Part shown: in pieces, positions 48,541-61,374 of the stretch | Layout: the number at the start of each line of letters is the position of its first letter | How positions within the stretch are numbered: the stretch's first letter is position 1 | Source: Amoebidium appalachense | Taxonomy: Eukaryota; Ichthyosporea | Length of the DNA: 64,000 nt | Reading direction: 5' to 3' | NCBI GenBank assembly: GCA_963693365.1 | Contig: CAVNZM010000011.1 | Span: 7,006,001 to 7,070,000, forward strand | Made by a program: the position numbers and the translations under genes | Notes under the pieces: generated by a model | What the model was told of the DNA's origin: nothing | Databases searched by the model: none | What the model saw: the letters and a program-made list of their open reading frames with translations, nothing else

Positions 48541-49479
48541 TAGAAAGAAAAACTGCTCGTGGGTCACTGTTTTTCGTCACTGTATTTGTAACGGGCCGCT
48601 CATATTTATATAACTACTTTAATTTAAGTACACGTGTTCATTATCATATACGATGGCCAAATATAGAAATTTTGGCGTCGAAGTTCTTGGAGCTAAAAAA
48701 ACGTTTAAAAGGGGGAAATAATAGCTTGGCCCCAAATTTACCTTGCCGTTTTTAGCGAATGTATTTTTTATTCATGAGTTCTAGTGATTCAGTGAGTGCA
48801 CGTGCCTGCCTCAGGCTGATCATGACAACTGCAACACACCATTCCTACATGGATATCAACCAAAAGAAAATAGTATATACTGTGGTGGTCTCCTAAACCT
48901 TGTGCGGCATGCGCATACATGATATTACAGTGACGCATGTGCATATTATTGTTCTGTACACCGGAGTGTGCCGGTGCACGTGGCTGTTTTGTGCACATGT
49001 TACAATAGCAGCACGATCTCCCTAAACTCCATGTTTACACATCCCTCACCCTGGCTCTGCCTTGTCGGTGCTCCAAAACACACATACAAATCCCCCTAGA
49101 CTCAGTGCCTGCACATGGTCGCATTCACGTGCAGGTCACGTGACACATGCGATGCCATACTGCCGTCTACAGCAACAACCACGGCAGCATGTATACCGGC
49201 CCAGCACGAAATATACTTATCGGCAGCCCACTGAACTCGCCCATTTTCTCTTTTTCATGTATGTCCCTCCTTTTTTGTAAAATCACCCTTTTTGGCCTCC
49301 CGGTAGTGGATTTTGCAGGATTTGACTTCTTTGAGGTCCAAAAACCTCAAATTTTCCCCGGCGGGGCCGGGGAGGGAGAATTCAAAAATTGCCCGCTCCT
49401 GATATGGTACCCGGGCCCGGGCCAGTCAATGCAAGTCAGCAAATAATAAAGTCTAACAGAGAAACCTCTAAGTTACAAG

Positions 49480-49517
<38 letters not shown>

Positions 49518-49890
49518 ACGGTGGTGGTTACATTTCGTAATATACATATTATTTGGCTATGCATAGGATATCTTATGGATGGGCAAAGAGCTGTCGTAAT
49601 GATGTATACACGACATGCTATGTACATACGTGTGGTGTACGGGCTCTTATGGAAATGTCTACGACGGTATTATGGGGGTCGTAATGTACCCCAAGACCAG
49701 CAATGTGTATATCATATGTATATGGTTGGTAATTCGTAAAATACTTCGATGTATGTCCGCACCAATAGGACTCACTCCGACCTAAGAATTGAACCATATA
49801 TGATTCTATTGCATAAATAGGACGAAGGTCTGACTGGCTCGGACCGCACCAGAATCACGAATGGCATGTTGCCACCCGCGCTGGCCGCCG
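46648..49890. other. Gene-free stretch downstream of the transposase-like gene
   Basis: AATAAA at 46996-47001 is the likely polyadenylation signal of the upstream gene. Interrupted (GT)n with GCGC lies at 47074-47290, C and G tracts at 47990-48260, (GGT)n, (GT)n and a G-run at 48365-48539, and a G-run at 49482-49513. Between them is unique AT-rich sequence with CATGCAT-type palindromes. No supported exon. Confidence 0.5.
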
Positions 49891-49895
49891 ATGAA

Positions 49896-49936
49896 CCAAT
49901 CCTGGGCCTTGATCCGAAACCTGGGGGCTATATAAG
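49896..49936 (+). promoter_or_regulatory. CCAAT plus TATA promoter
   Basis: CCAAT at 49896-49900 and CTATATAAG at 49928-49936. The region after it (49950-50110) reads like a transcribed leader, but no coding exon with a proper donor was found. It may drive the coding-like block at 50960. Confidence 0.45.
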
Positions 49937-50410
49937 AAAGCCGTCCCAGGACGGGGATCACTTCACATCAGTGAAGTCTGAGACAGACTGAGTTGGCCCA
50001 TAGTGAAAGCAACCTGGCCGCGTGTGCCTTTCTACCCGTTCTCTGTCTTTATTTTGATTCAGTTGTACTCTGCCTTATCCTAACTAGTCCAACTGTTTAC
50101 AGGTATTAAGCCGCTCCTAAACATATACTTAAGATATCCAACGGGATGGGTTTGGATACTCGGGTGGTGAAGGTTACGATGGGTTTCCGCTGCGCGTAAT
50201 GGCATACTTAGTATATCCATTGGGTAGGTTTCTGACTTTAAAATGGGGGTTTGTGTCCGTATTATTGCGGTATTAAGACCGCTCGTAACGCTCTCGTATG
50301 TATGTTCTATGTATATTCATATGTATATACATAGGTTATACATTGTATATCCATAGAATATCCTATGTATAGTTCAATGTATACACATCGGATATACATA
50401 TGACATACAA

Positions 50411-50445
50411 TTTACGATATCCATAAACCCTATGGATGTCGTAAA
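50411..50445. repeat. 15-bp inverted repeat
   Basis: TTTACGATATCCATA, five bases AACCC, then TATGGATGTCGTAAA: one mismatch in 15. It lies in a segment (50280-50470) crowded with near-palindromic ATATCC/TATGTATA words. Confidence 0.7.
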
Positions 50446-50638
50446 GCGTATATCCAATGTATATACATAAGACGCTCCGTTTACCCATGGAACTCTTTAC
50501 ACTATCGTAAAGACTTCGTGCACCCACTCCATATGAACTCGCGCTCCGATGGCGTTACGAGGGGTATACGATCCCCGGTGGAGATTGCTGATGTTGCGGC
50601 CACCGGCCCTCCCCCCCTCCCCCCACAACCACACGCGT

Positions 50639-50958
<320 letters not shown>

Positions 50959-50959
50959 A

Positions 50960-51310
50960 AGTGATTTTACCGAAAAATTTGAGGTAAAGTTTTTTGGAGG
51001 GGTTTTGACACGTGATACCAGAAACGCCACTTTGAGCGTGGGGGATGTTCCCGACGACGACGAGCGAGGCCGACGAGACCAAATTTCCCACAAAACGAGA
51101 TTTTTGCGGCGGGGCCGACTCACAATGCACTGTGACGCGTCCGACCGGCCAAAATGCAGCAGAGCAGCGGCATTCAAGCAGCTTCGAGACGAGGGGATCA
51201 AAAACTTCAACTCTTGGGCCAAAAAGGGTACATTCGTGCTTTATTTTTTAGAGACAATAAAAAACCATGACTTTAGCTGCACTTTGTCGCTCAGAAGCAT
51301 TTTGCACTAG
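50960..51310 (+). other. Coding-like block, frame uncertain
   Basis: Two plus-strand frames are open and protein-like. One contains PDDDERGRRDQISHKTRF and AAAFKQLRDEGIKNFNSWAK and ends at TAG near 51310. The other contains TTTSEADETKFPTKRDF. A GTAAAG donor-like site lies at 50982. No start or acceptor can be fixed, so I do not call a gene. Confidence 0.25.
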
Positions 51311-51493
51311 CAGCAAGTGAAAACCAGTGTCTTATGCACACATGGGACTCTCCGTTCAAAGAACTTAGGACTTCAGCACACAATCCAACCGTTACGGCCA
51401 AACAATTGACAAACACGCTTAAATAGGCTTCTTGCATGACGTTATGCACGTAAAGTCTAGCCTTGGTAGATTATACCACTTTATACCACTAAA

Positions 51494-51580
51494 ATTAGAA
51501 TAGTTCTGTATAAAGTTATGCACACCGAAGTGAATAGTTCTGTATGACGTTATGCACACCGAAGTGGAACTATAAATAGA
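51494..51580 (+). repeat. Two ~35-bp tandem units followed by a TATA-like word
   Basis: TAGTTCTGTAT(A/G)A(A/C)GTTATGC and CACACCGAAGTG occur twice (from about 51500 and 51535), immediately before CTATAAATAG at about 51570. Repeated upstream elements plus TATA look like a small promoter, possibly of a terminal-repeat-derived element; AATAAA follows near 51680. Confidence 0.4.
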
Positions 51581-51891
51581 AGACTTAAAAGCAACTGTAA
51601 TGTTACACGTTCTCACAAGAGTCTGTACAGAAACTGAGAAGCCTGACCCCACAGAAAAACGTACAGCAATCAGTATCATAATAAACATATCCACCGTAGC
51701 AAGGTTGATCTTGTGCCCAATTGTAACACAATGTACTCTAATAGACTATACATCAGTATCGTTAAGTTAGCCTCTACAGACGTCTTTATCGAGCAAGTCA
51801 AAGAAGCCAAAAGTATAGGCAAACATGGAGTTAGATGAGAGCCCAAGACACCCCAGTACCACACAACCCTCAGCCACCGTCTTATCATTTT

Positions 51892-52698
51892 CTATACTAG
51901 TGGTTCGTCATCACTATCAGGCTCGTTTTGCTCCCCTGACACTATCATGTCCACAATGTCCCCATCACCTTCAGCTGACACTTCTATATCCATAGCTCCC
52001 TCTCCATCGGAAACCTCCCCCTCTGACATTTCCATTTCTACCCCACTATTCATATCTAAGCCATTTTTAGCACACCAGGCTTCAACCGAGGCCCTTACTT
52101 TCTTCCGCAACCTGAACTGTCAGGCTCTTGCTGCCCCCCTGTTCATTTCGTATCCGAAGTAAATCACTGTCTTTGTTTCAATAATCCCGTACCACGGCAG
52201 TTCCACCTTCTTCTTACCCTTGCCGGCGCTTTTGGCCATGGGAAAGAAGGAGCCACCCAGTTTGTAGTCGTAGCCTTGGCACCAATACCAATGTACCTGT
52301 AGAGAGTGGCGGTGTCACAAGCAGTTAGAAACGTGGCTTGTAGTTGGAACCCGGGGGGGTAGGGGGTGCGGGGAGGGTGGGGGGGCAAGCCGGAGGGGAA
52401 AGAGGTAATGGCATTCGTGTGCGCAGGAAAGCATACATACAGACAAATCCACCGGGGAAACAGAAAAGCCATGTTGGTATGAGTGTGGGGCATGAGGGGA
52501 GACAGGCACGAGGGGAGGCATGAAGAGGGATGGAAGGTGTGACTGTTTGCTCCAGTAGTGTGTACGTGCTGTTGAGGAGGGCAGGCTTATCCTATTGTAG
52601 ACTGAGAAGGTATCATAGTCTTTAAACAAGAGAACGCCTCTGAGAAGCCTTAGGGCAGCAACACGGTTGGGGGTTGGGCTTTTTTCGTTCCACTTGGT

Positions 52699-52758
<60 letters not shown>

Positions 52759-53109
52759 GCCGTGGGAAAGGTAGAATACAAGCACGAGGCCAACTCAATA
52801 AGAAAAATGTATAAATAAAAAGGAGAGCATAACCTACCTTAATATGACCATCATCTAGCACTTCGACAACTTTGGCTGGCTCTGGAATACCCTTGGGATT
52901 GTATTCCTTATGGGCATCGGGGTCTACCCAGACCATCACTTGGTCACCCACTTTGGGCTCATAGGTGCGTAGCTCCCGGCTTTCTCTTGCCTGTATGTGT
53001 TTCATGGTTGCAAAAGAGAGAGGGGGGACGGGGGGATGGGCATGGAGGGGGAAACGGAAAGGAAAATAGGGGGATAGGAGCCGAGGGGATTGGGGTGGGT
53101 GGGGGGGGG

Positions 53110-53162
<53 letters not shown>

Positions 53163-53268
53163 CTGAGATTTCAAGCAGTTAGCAACGACAAAAGTTCAGT
53201 GGTTGGAGGAGGCATGTGAAACGAGCACCACCTGGCTAAAAGAAAGAGAGAAGAGAGAAGAGAAAAAG

Positions 53269-53304
<36 letters not shown>

Positions 53305-54069
53305 AATAGTGTGCCAGAGAGAAAGAGAGAGACAGGGGGGAGGGGGAGGGGGAGGATGGAGAGAACATTTGGTAACCCCCCCCCCCCCCCCCCCCCCCGC
53401 CCCCGAGCCCCCGAGGGGGAAACAATTATTTACAAACCCCCCCCCACCCAAAAAATAAAAAAATAAAATAAAAAATAAAAGATTCAGAACACCCGATTAA
53501 TGTAACAACACAAACACACATGGAAGAACACAAAGAAACATAAAACTTTAGAAATTTCAAGCATTGGCATGAACCCACCTTTGGGGGACGGTAGCTGCCT
53601 GAATAGGGTGCTCTGTAGTTTTCCACATCTCTTGTGCCGATGTTCTCCGGCAGCTCGTCAAAGGCAGGCACAGCCTCGTGAGCAGCAGGGGCAGTGGGCT
53701 TGAGAAACTCGATAAGTTTCTCAAGCTGCGACGGGCCATCTGGATCGACTGGCGCAAGGATGGGTGGAATTTTCTGCTCTTGTATACATGCCCCAAACTC
53801 GAGCCAGAACTCCTTTGCACTTGAGTTGTGCAAAAACCCACCAATGCCGCCGTCGCTCAGCACACCCGGCCAATCGGAAGGGGGGATTGGTTGGCTGGCA
53901 GCAAACAACTGCCCAGCATTCTTCGAGCCCACCGGCTGGACCCAACGTGGTTGCAGGCGCTGCGGCCAATGCCCTTCCGGCATATGACGCTCAACCAACA
54001 GCAGTGGTTCGGGGTCCCAGTCACTATCTGCCCACCGCTTGGTTTTCATCCAGACTTTGCCGTCTTCAT

Positions 54070-54070
<1 letters not shown>
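51892..54070 (-). pseudogene. Element-derived gene with SH3-like module and in-frame TGA
   Basis: Minus-strand exons 54070-53579 (acceptor (CA)nCAG, donor GTGGGT), 52990-52838 (donor GTAGGT) and 52296-51892 join at phase 0. Exon A: DEDGKVWMKTKRWADSDWDP, FLHNSSAKEFWLEFGACI. Exon B: YEPKVGDQVMVWVDPDAHKE and PEPAKVVEVLDDGHIK. This GDxVxV ... VxEVLDDG pattern resembles the C-terminal SH3-like domain of LTR-element integrases or a chromo-related module; this is inference. Exon C: VHWYWCQGYDYKLGGSFFP, GKKKVELPWYGIIETKTVI, then TGA at 52122-52120, then in frame QFRLRKKVRASVEAWCAKNG and an acidic tail to TAG 51892. The codons after the TGA are as protein-like as those before. 5' exons not found. Origin from a mobile element is likely but unproven. 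Confidence 0.5.
52699..52755. repeat. 57-nt G homopolymer
   Basis: Uninterrupted G in the intron between 52838 and 52296 of the minus-strand gene (poly-C in its RNA). A second long run lies at 53118-53156. Confidence 0.9.
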
Positions 54071-54143
<73 letters not shown>

Positions 54144-54240
54144 GTGTGTGTGCATGTGGGATCGCCTAGTGTACCTGCACCTGACAAAATCTGACACGTG
54201 TGCACACCCTGAAAGAGAGCGCAGGGAGGGACCCGGGCGT

Positions 54241-54273
<33 letters not shown>

Positions 54274-54576
54274 ACACGTGTGTGTGTGTTTTGTGAATAT
54301 GTGGTGGTGGTGTCCTGTGTTTGTATGTGTGTGTGTGTTAGGCGTGTATGTGTTGTGTTTGAGGGGGAGGGGAGGGGGGAGGGGGGGGGGAGGGGAGGAG
54401 GGGGGGGGGGGAGAGGGAAAGGAAGGGGGGGGGGGGGGGGTCACGGTCAGTTGCATACAACAAAGGCTCGAAGCTTGTACAGGGGGGGGGGGGGGGGGGG
54501 GGGGTAAGAGAGAGAGACGGGGAGAGAGACAGAGAGAGAGAAAGAGAGACAGAGAGAGAGAGGGGGGGGGGGGGGG

Positions 54577-54619
<43 letters not shown>

Positions 54620-54647
54620 GGGAGGGGGGAGGGGGGAGGGGGGAGGA

Positions 54648-54841
54648 ATGAAGAACCCAAGGGAGGTGGGAGGAACGAAAAAAGCTGGGGGAGGAGGTGA
54701 ATGGTGGAAGGGGTGGAAAGGGGTGAAAAGGGGGGGGGGGGGGGGGGGGGGGGGGGGAAGGGGATGTGTACATGTGTGCCGTGAGTGCCACTGGGTGATC
54801 TGGACTGTGTTAGAGGGAGGGGAGGAAATTGTTGGAAAGGA

Positions 54842-54899
<58 letters not shown>

Positions 54900-55116
54900 T
54901 ATGTGTGTGTGCAAAGAAAGCTGGGGGAGGAGGGGAACGGTGGGAAGGGGGGGAGAAGGGAGGGGGGATCGCCAAGGGAAGGAGGAAGGAAGAAAGCTGG
55001 GGGAGGAGCAGAACGGTGGAAGGAGAGAAAAAGGGGGGGGGGGGGGGGATGTGTACATGTGTGCCTTGAGTGGGTGATCGGCACTGTGTTGGAGGAAGGG
55101 AGGGGAAAGGTGTGTG

Positions 55117-55186
<70 letters not shown>

Positions 55187-55470
55187 TGTGAAGAAAGCTG
55201 GGGGGAAAGGGGAACGGTGGAAAGGGTGGAAAGGGGGAGGGAGGGGGGGGGGGGGGGGGGGGACGGCCGAGAGAGGGGAAGGGGGGGGGGGGGGAGGTAG
55301 AAAGCTGGGGGAAGAGGAGAACGGTGGAAGGGATGAAAAGGGGGGGGGGGGGGGGGGGGGGGGGGGGCGCAGGGGATGTGTGCATGTGTACCGTGAGTGG
55401 GCAATCTGCATTGTGTTAGAGGGGGGAGGGAAATTCTTGGAGAGGGATCTGTGTGTGTGTGTGTGTGTGT
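54648..55470. repeat. Tandemly duplicated intron module
   Basis: The block AAGAAAGCTGGGGGAGGAG, GAACGGTGGAAG, a G-run, GATGTGTACATGTGTGCC, GTGATC..CACTGTGTT, then (GT)n occurs in full near 54676, 54990 and 55300, with partial copies near 54917 and 55191. Spacing is about 300 bp. Confidence 0.8.
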
Positions 55471-55506
55471 GGTGTGTGTGTGTGGGGGGGGGGGTGATGA
55501 GTGTGT

Positions 55507-55644
<138 letters not shown>

Positions 55645-55862
55645 ACGTCTGTGCATGTGAGTGTGTGTGTACGCGTGTGGTTGGTGCGCGTGGGCGTGTG
55701 TGTTTGTGTGTGTGGGCGTTTGCGTGTGGGAAAGGTGATTTTTTTTTTGTTTTGACCTGTTTGTGATAAACCCTCACGTTGTGACCTTGCCGATGTGCAC
55801 GAGCCCAAACAATGATGAGCAGACCCACAAACGCATGCAGCTGGTTGACTTTGTAATGTTAC

Positions 55863-56067
55863 CTGCATTATGCCAATCGGTGTGAGCACTGGCTTTTTGT
55901 GCAGATTTCATGGTTTTATTGTAGCGAGACACATTCTCAGGCTGAGCACCCACAGAAAACATGGCCAGGGTCGTCAGCTGGCTGGCCAAGTTGATTATGA
56001 TCCTTCGATGATCAGGCATAGGCAAATGCAGTAGTAGTCGACCGGTGATGGTGGCATGTTTTAGCAC
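55863..56067 (-). CDS. Candidate exon, possibly a 5' exon of the 51.9-54.1 kb gene
   Basis: One minus-strand frame is open from 56067 to the donor GCAG/GTAACA at 55863 with LLLHLPMPDHRRIIINLASQ, TTLAMFSVGAQPENVSRYN and SAQKASAHTDWHNA. Composition is protein-like. The exon start is unclear: the in-frame codon before 56067 is TGA, and TGCCCAG lies just upstream. Distance and strand allow it to belong to the gene at 54070, but phase cannot be tested without the exons between. Confidence 0.35.
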
Positions 56068-58105
<2,038 letters not shown>

Positions 58106-58330
58106 ATGCCTAAAAGCCACATCATCATACTCGACTGCATTTTCTGCAATTATTTTGATGTTTGCAACCCGCATGGCCATGGATATGTGACATTGAACAT
58201 CTGTCCTATGGTACCGAAACACATAATTGATAAATGCGAAAAAGAGAAACAGCTGGGGTCTTCTACTACTGCCAATACTACTCCAGTATTCGGTATTTTG
58301 TATGTGCGTGTGTGTTGTGTGTGTGTGTGT
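58106..58330. other. Coding-like block, strand ambiguous
   Basis: The plus strand reads MPKSHIIILDCIFCNYFDVC and then HGYVTLNICPMVPKHIIDKC from ATG 58106. The minus strand reads FINYVFRYHRTDVQCHISMA and then VANIKIIAENAVEYDDVAF after a CCCCAG acceptor. Flanking tracts are G/GT on the plus strand, which in most genes here marks a minus-strand intron. No terminal features settle it. Confidence 0.25.
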
Positions 58331-58332
58331 GT

Positions 58333-58378
<46 letters not shown>

Positions 58379-58490
58379 TGATGGATGGGGATCCGGAGGG
58401 CAGCATGCCTTTGCATCGTTTTCGGTATATACCGACGTACAGGTTGATATATGTAAGGTCCGCGTGCGAGCATAATAGTATGAAAATGTA

Positions 58491-58521
58491 TATGTATATA
58501 TGTATATATATACATATATAT

Positions 58522-58585
<64 letters not shown>

Positions 58586-58590
58586 AGGTA
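58491..58590. repeat. (AT)n microsatellite
   Basis: TATATG variants pass into pure (AT)n at about 58530-58577. Confidence 0.9.
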
Positions 58591-58765
58591 AGCATGTGCA
58601 CGTATATTCGAGTTTGTGAAATTGTGATCATCATCCAGAAATGATGATCATAAGCCACGTGCATGTGCGTGGCATCATCACTGACATGTCGTACGCTGCG
58701 GCATTCCGCGAGCCTGCCCGCAGTGCCCGGGCCCGGCTCCGGAAATTAGTCACGTTGTAGACTCG

Positions 58766-58988
58766 TCACAACACATTAATAGAAGATACTGGCAGGCGAA
58801 TGTGGGGCTCCCGTCTGCTAGATGGGGCCGGTGGCTCATGCCCCTCGCGCAGGTACAATCCAAAACTGTTATGAGAAAACGAATGTTGAAGAGTGTGTGT
58901 GTTTGTGATCCACGTCATGTGTGTGTGCATGTGCTCATGTGTGTACACGTGTGTGCGTGTGTGTGTTCCTATGTGTATCACAGTGTGC

Positions 58989-59056
<68 letters not shown>

Positions 59057-59330
59057 TGTGTGTGTATGCATATGTGTCACGGTTCCTGTCGCGAGAAACT
59101 AGGAGGTACGTGTGCAGGGAAAGTCTTTGGGTGTTTGGGACAGGAAGAGAGGGGTGGGGTGGGGGGTGGGGGGGGGGGGGGGGGGGGGAGGGGGGAGGGG
59201 CGGGGAGTAGGGGGGGGGGGGGGGGGGGGTGGCATATACACACATGTGCACCTAGGGCGACAGCAAACAGGAGCAGAACGACCTGCCAGGTCCTCATTCC
59301 ACCACCAGAACCAACCTTGCGGGAACCCAT
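58766..59330 (-). CDS. Small signal-peptide protein, first and last exons
   Basis: Exon 1 runs from ATG 59330 to 59252 (donor GTGCAC) and encodes MGSRKVGSGGGMRTWQVVLL followed by LFAVALG: a basic start then a hydrophobic core, as in a signal peptide or signal anchor (Met12 is an alternative start). A terminal exon 58865-58766 (acceptor ATAACAG) encodes FGLYLREGHEPPAPSSRREP and HIRLPVSSINVL, then TGA. Exon 1 ends in phase 1 and the last exon needs phase 2, so at least one middle exon is missing, probably in 58900-59240, which is (CA)n and C-run on the sense strand. A secreted or type I membrane protein is likely; family unknown. Confidence 0.45.
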
Positions 59331-59348
59331 ATTGTGTGGGCAAATGAC

Positions 59349-59580
59349 TATAAATAATAAATGCCTTGGTTACATTATTCAAACATATGTTTTAATTGTG
59401 TGTTGTTTCTATGAAAACCTATGTGGCTACTTTGTTTGCTACGTTTGTAAGCTACGTTTTATGATTGTTGTGTTGCTTGCCTCAGCGGCAATGTGGCATC
59501 CGGTGAAATTTTGCGATTGGCTTAAATTATTTTGTTCATATCAAACGCTGATTGGCGGATCTCACAATCATTTCATTGGC
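59349..59580 (-). promoter_or_regulatory. Promoter with three CCAAT boxes and a TATA-like word
   Basis: On the minus strand CCAAT occurs near 59576, 59552 and 59518, and TTATTTATAG near 59350-59362, all upstream of the signal-peptide ATG at 59330. Confidence 0.5.
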
Positions 59581-60326
59581 TGCTCTTTTTCCTGGGACTC
59601 GCCCGAAGTTGAACCAGCCCGCACACCTCCGCAATCAAAAAGGCCGCACACAAGCTTAGTCGAGCCATTCTCAGCAATGTAAGCTACTTTGCAAATCGAG
59701 TTTACCTCTTTCCTCCGCGGGTTATTTTCTGTGCTCGCTTCCGACCAAACACTACCTCCGTGGACTCTAGTTGGCCTGTTGCGACTTCAAGAGTCTACAT
59801 GAGGGCGGGCAAAACTATACAAAAGTAAGCAAATTATTAGTCGTTAACGTAATGCAACTTCTCGTCTAGTTTTTCATGATGGTCATGTTAATGTTTTTTT
59901 ACTTTCAATATTTCATTTATTAGTTTATGTAAGTGGTTTAGAGTTTAAAAAACTTGCAAATCCACGTCTGAAGTTTGTTCTCATGTCACATAATACATAG
60001 ATTATGCAGGCATTGTTAAAATTATTTGCACACCTCTCTTAGTAGATTGCATGGGTTCAGCAACCGATCCTTGTGCAGATGATTGGGTAAATATCATAGA
60101 TGGAATTGTTGTAGAACGAACTTGCCATATAAGTATTTGTGTAAGCACGCAGACATGGTCGCCGGTATCGATGCGCGAAACGCGCCTTACCAAATTTGGT
60201 GCGCAGGACGCATCGAAAAAAAAAGACACACACACCCAAATACAAAAGCAAATACAAAATATATGAAGAGAGGAGAAATAATATTTGTACAGAAGCACCG
60301 GCATACGCACCCACCCATCCACCCAT

Positions 60327-60368
<42 letters not shown>

Positions 60369-60782
60369 GAGCTCCCCCCCCCCACCCACACATGGCAATG
60401 AAACGACGAACCCACACGCTCACACACTAAAGCATAGTATTACACGAAAGTATCACAAAATCACATAGTACCATGCATGCGCATGCACACCGTGACTGTG
60501 CGGCACATACACAAGCGCGCACACACAACTCAATCACACAGGGGAAAAGCCAAGCATACATGCGTTTTCATACTCGTGTATATGTGCAACACAATCACCA
60601 ACACACACAATCGAATACGGACCGCGGCACTAGGAGGCTGACAACACCGGTGTGTGTGCTACTATTATTTAATTAAACTCCACCCCCCCCCCCCCTCCCC
60701 CCCCCTCCCCCTCCTCCCCAATAATTTTTGTCCAAAAAAACCGCCATGCCCCCCTTTCTCTCCCCCCCCCCCCCCCCCCTCC

Positions 60783-60830
<48 letters not shown>

Positions 60831-61049
60831 CCCCCAGCCCTACACTCACACAGATGCACACAAAAATACTGCCTTCTACACACAAACACGCATATATAAA
60901 CACGCACAACCAACTAGCACTAGTGTACGCCATCAAATTACACATTGAACACGCATAGTGAAACATACCCGCACCGTCATCACCTGCACAGCTTGCTAAA
61001 AAAAAAACACACACACCAACACAACCGGACACGCAAATGCAGTACATAC
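59581..61049. other. Stretch without a settled gene
   Basis: Plus-strand frames at 59590-59686 (PEVEPARTPPQSKRPHTSL, donor GTAAGC) and from ATG 60051 (MGSATDPCADDWVNIIDGIV) look partly coding, but their phases do not join. Poly-C tracts at 60330-60366 and 60680-60835 suggest plus-strand introns. Confidence 0.3.
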
Positions 61050-61192
61050 CCGTATTAAAGAGGGTTTCTTTTAGCATTTCGAGCCGGGTCGGGTCAGAGG
61101 GGATTCTAGCTATATGATTGGCGTGCAGCGCATCAGCTGCGAACCATCGATATCGTTTGGCCGGCAGCAAACAGATGCGCCAAAATACAACA
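61050..61192. CDS. Exon with protein-like frames on both strands
   Basis: The minus strand reads LLPAKRYRWFAADALHANHI and then PSDPTRLEMLKETLFNTG to a good donor GTATGT at 61049, but no acceptor precedes it. The plus strand, after acceptor TTTCTTTTAG at 61074, reads HFEPGRVRGDSSYMIGVQRI and then SFGRQQTDAPKYNKKEKK, but no donor follows before a stop. One of the two is a real exon; the sequence alone does not decide. Confidence 0.4.
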
Positions 61193-61270
61193 AAAAAGAA
61201 AAGAAAGAGAGAAAAATATAAAAATACCTAAAGTATAAATGATGATAAAGCGATAGGAAAAAGATTGCAG

Positions 61271-61374
61271 TTCATATCATGGTTTATATGCTGAGCAAAT
61301 GGATTGACCCGGATGTGCTGGAATGGGGACAATTAATCAGCCTAAAAGAAACCCCCTTTAAGGGTTCGTTGTAA
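61271..61374 (+). CDS. Candidate terminal exon
   Basis: Acceptor GATTGCAG at 61270; the frame entered after two bases encodes HIMVYMLSKWIDPDVLEWGQ and LISLKETPFKGSL and ends TAA 61372-61374. The other strand has stops. It could pair with the plus-strand reading at 61075, but a donor is missing there. Confidence 0.35.
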
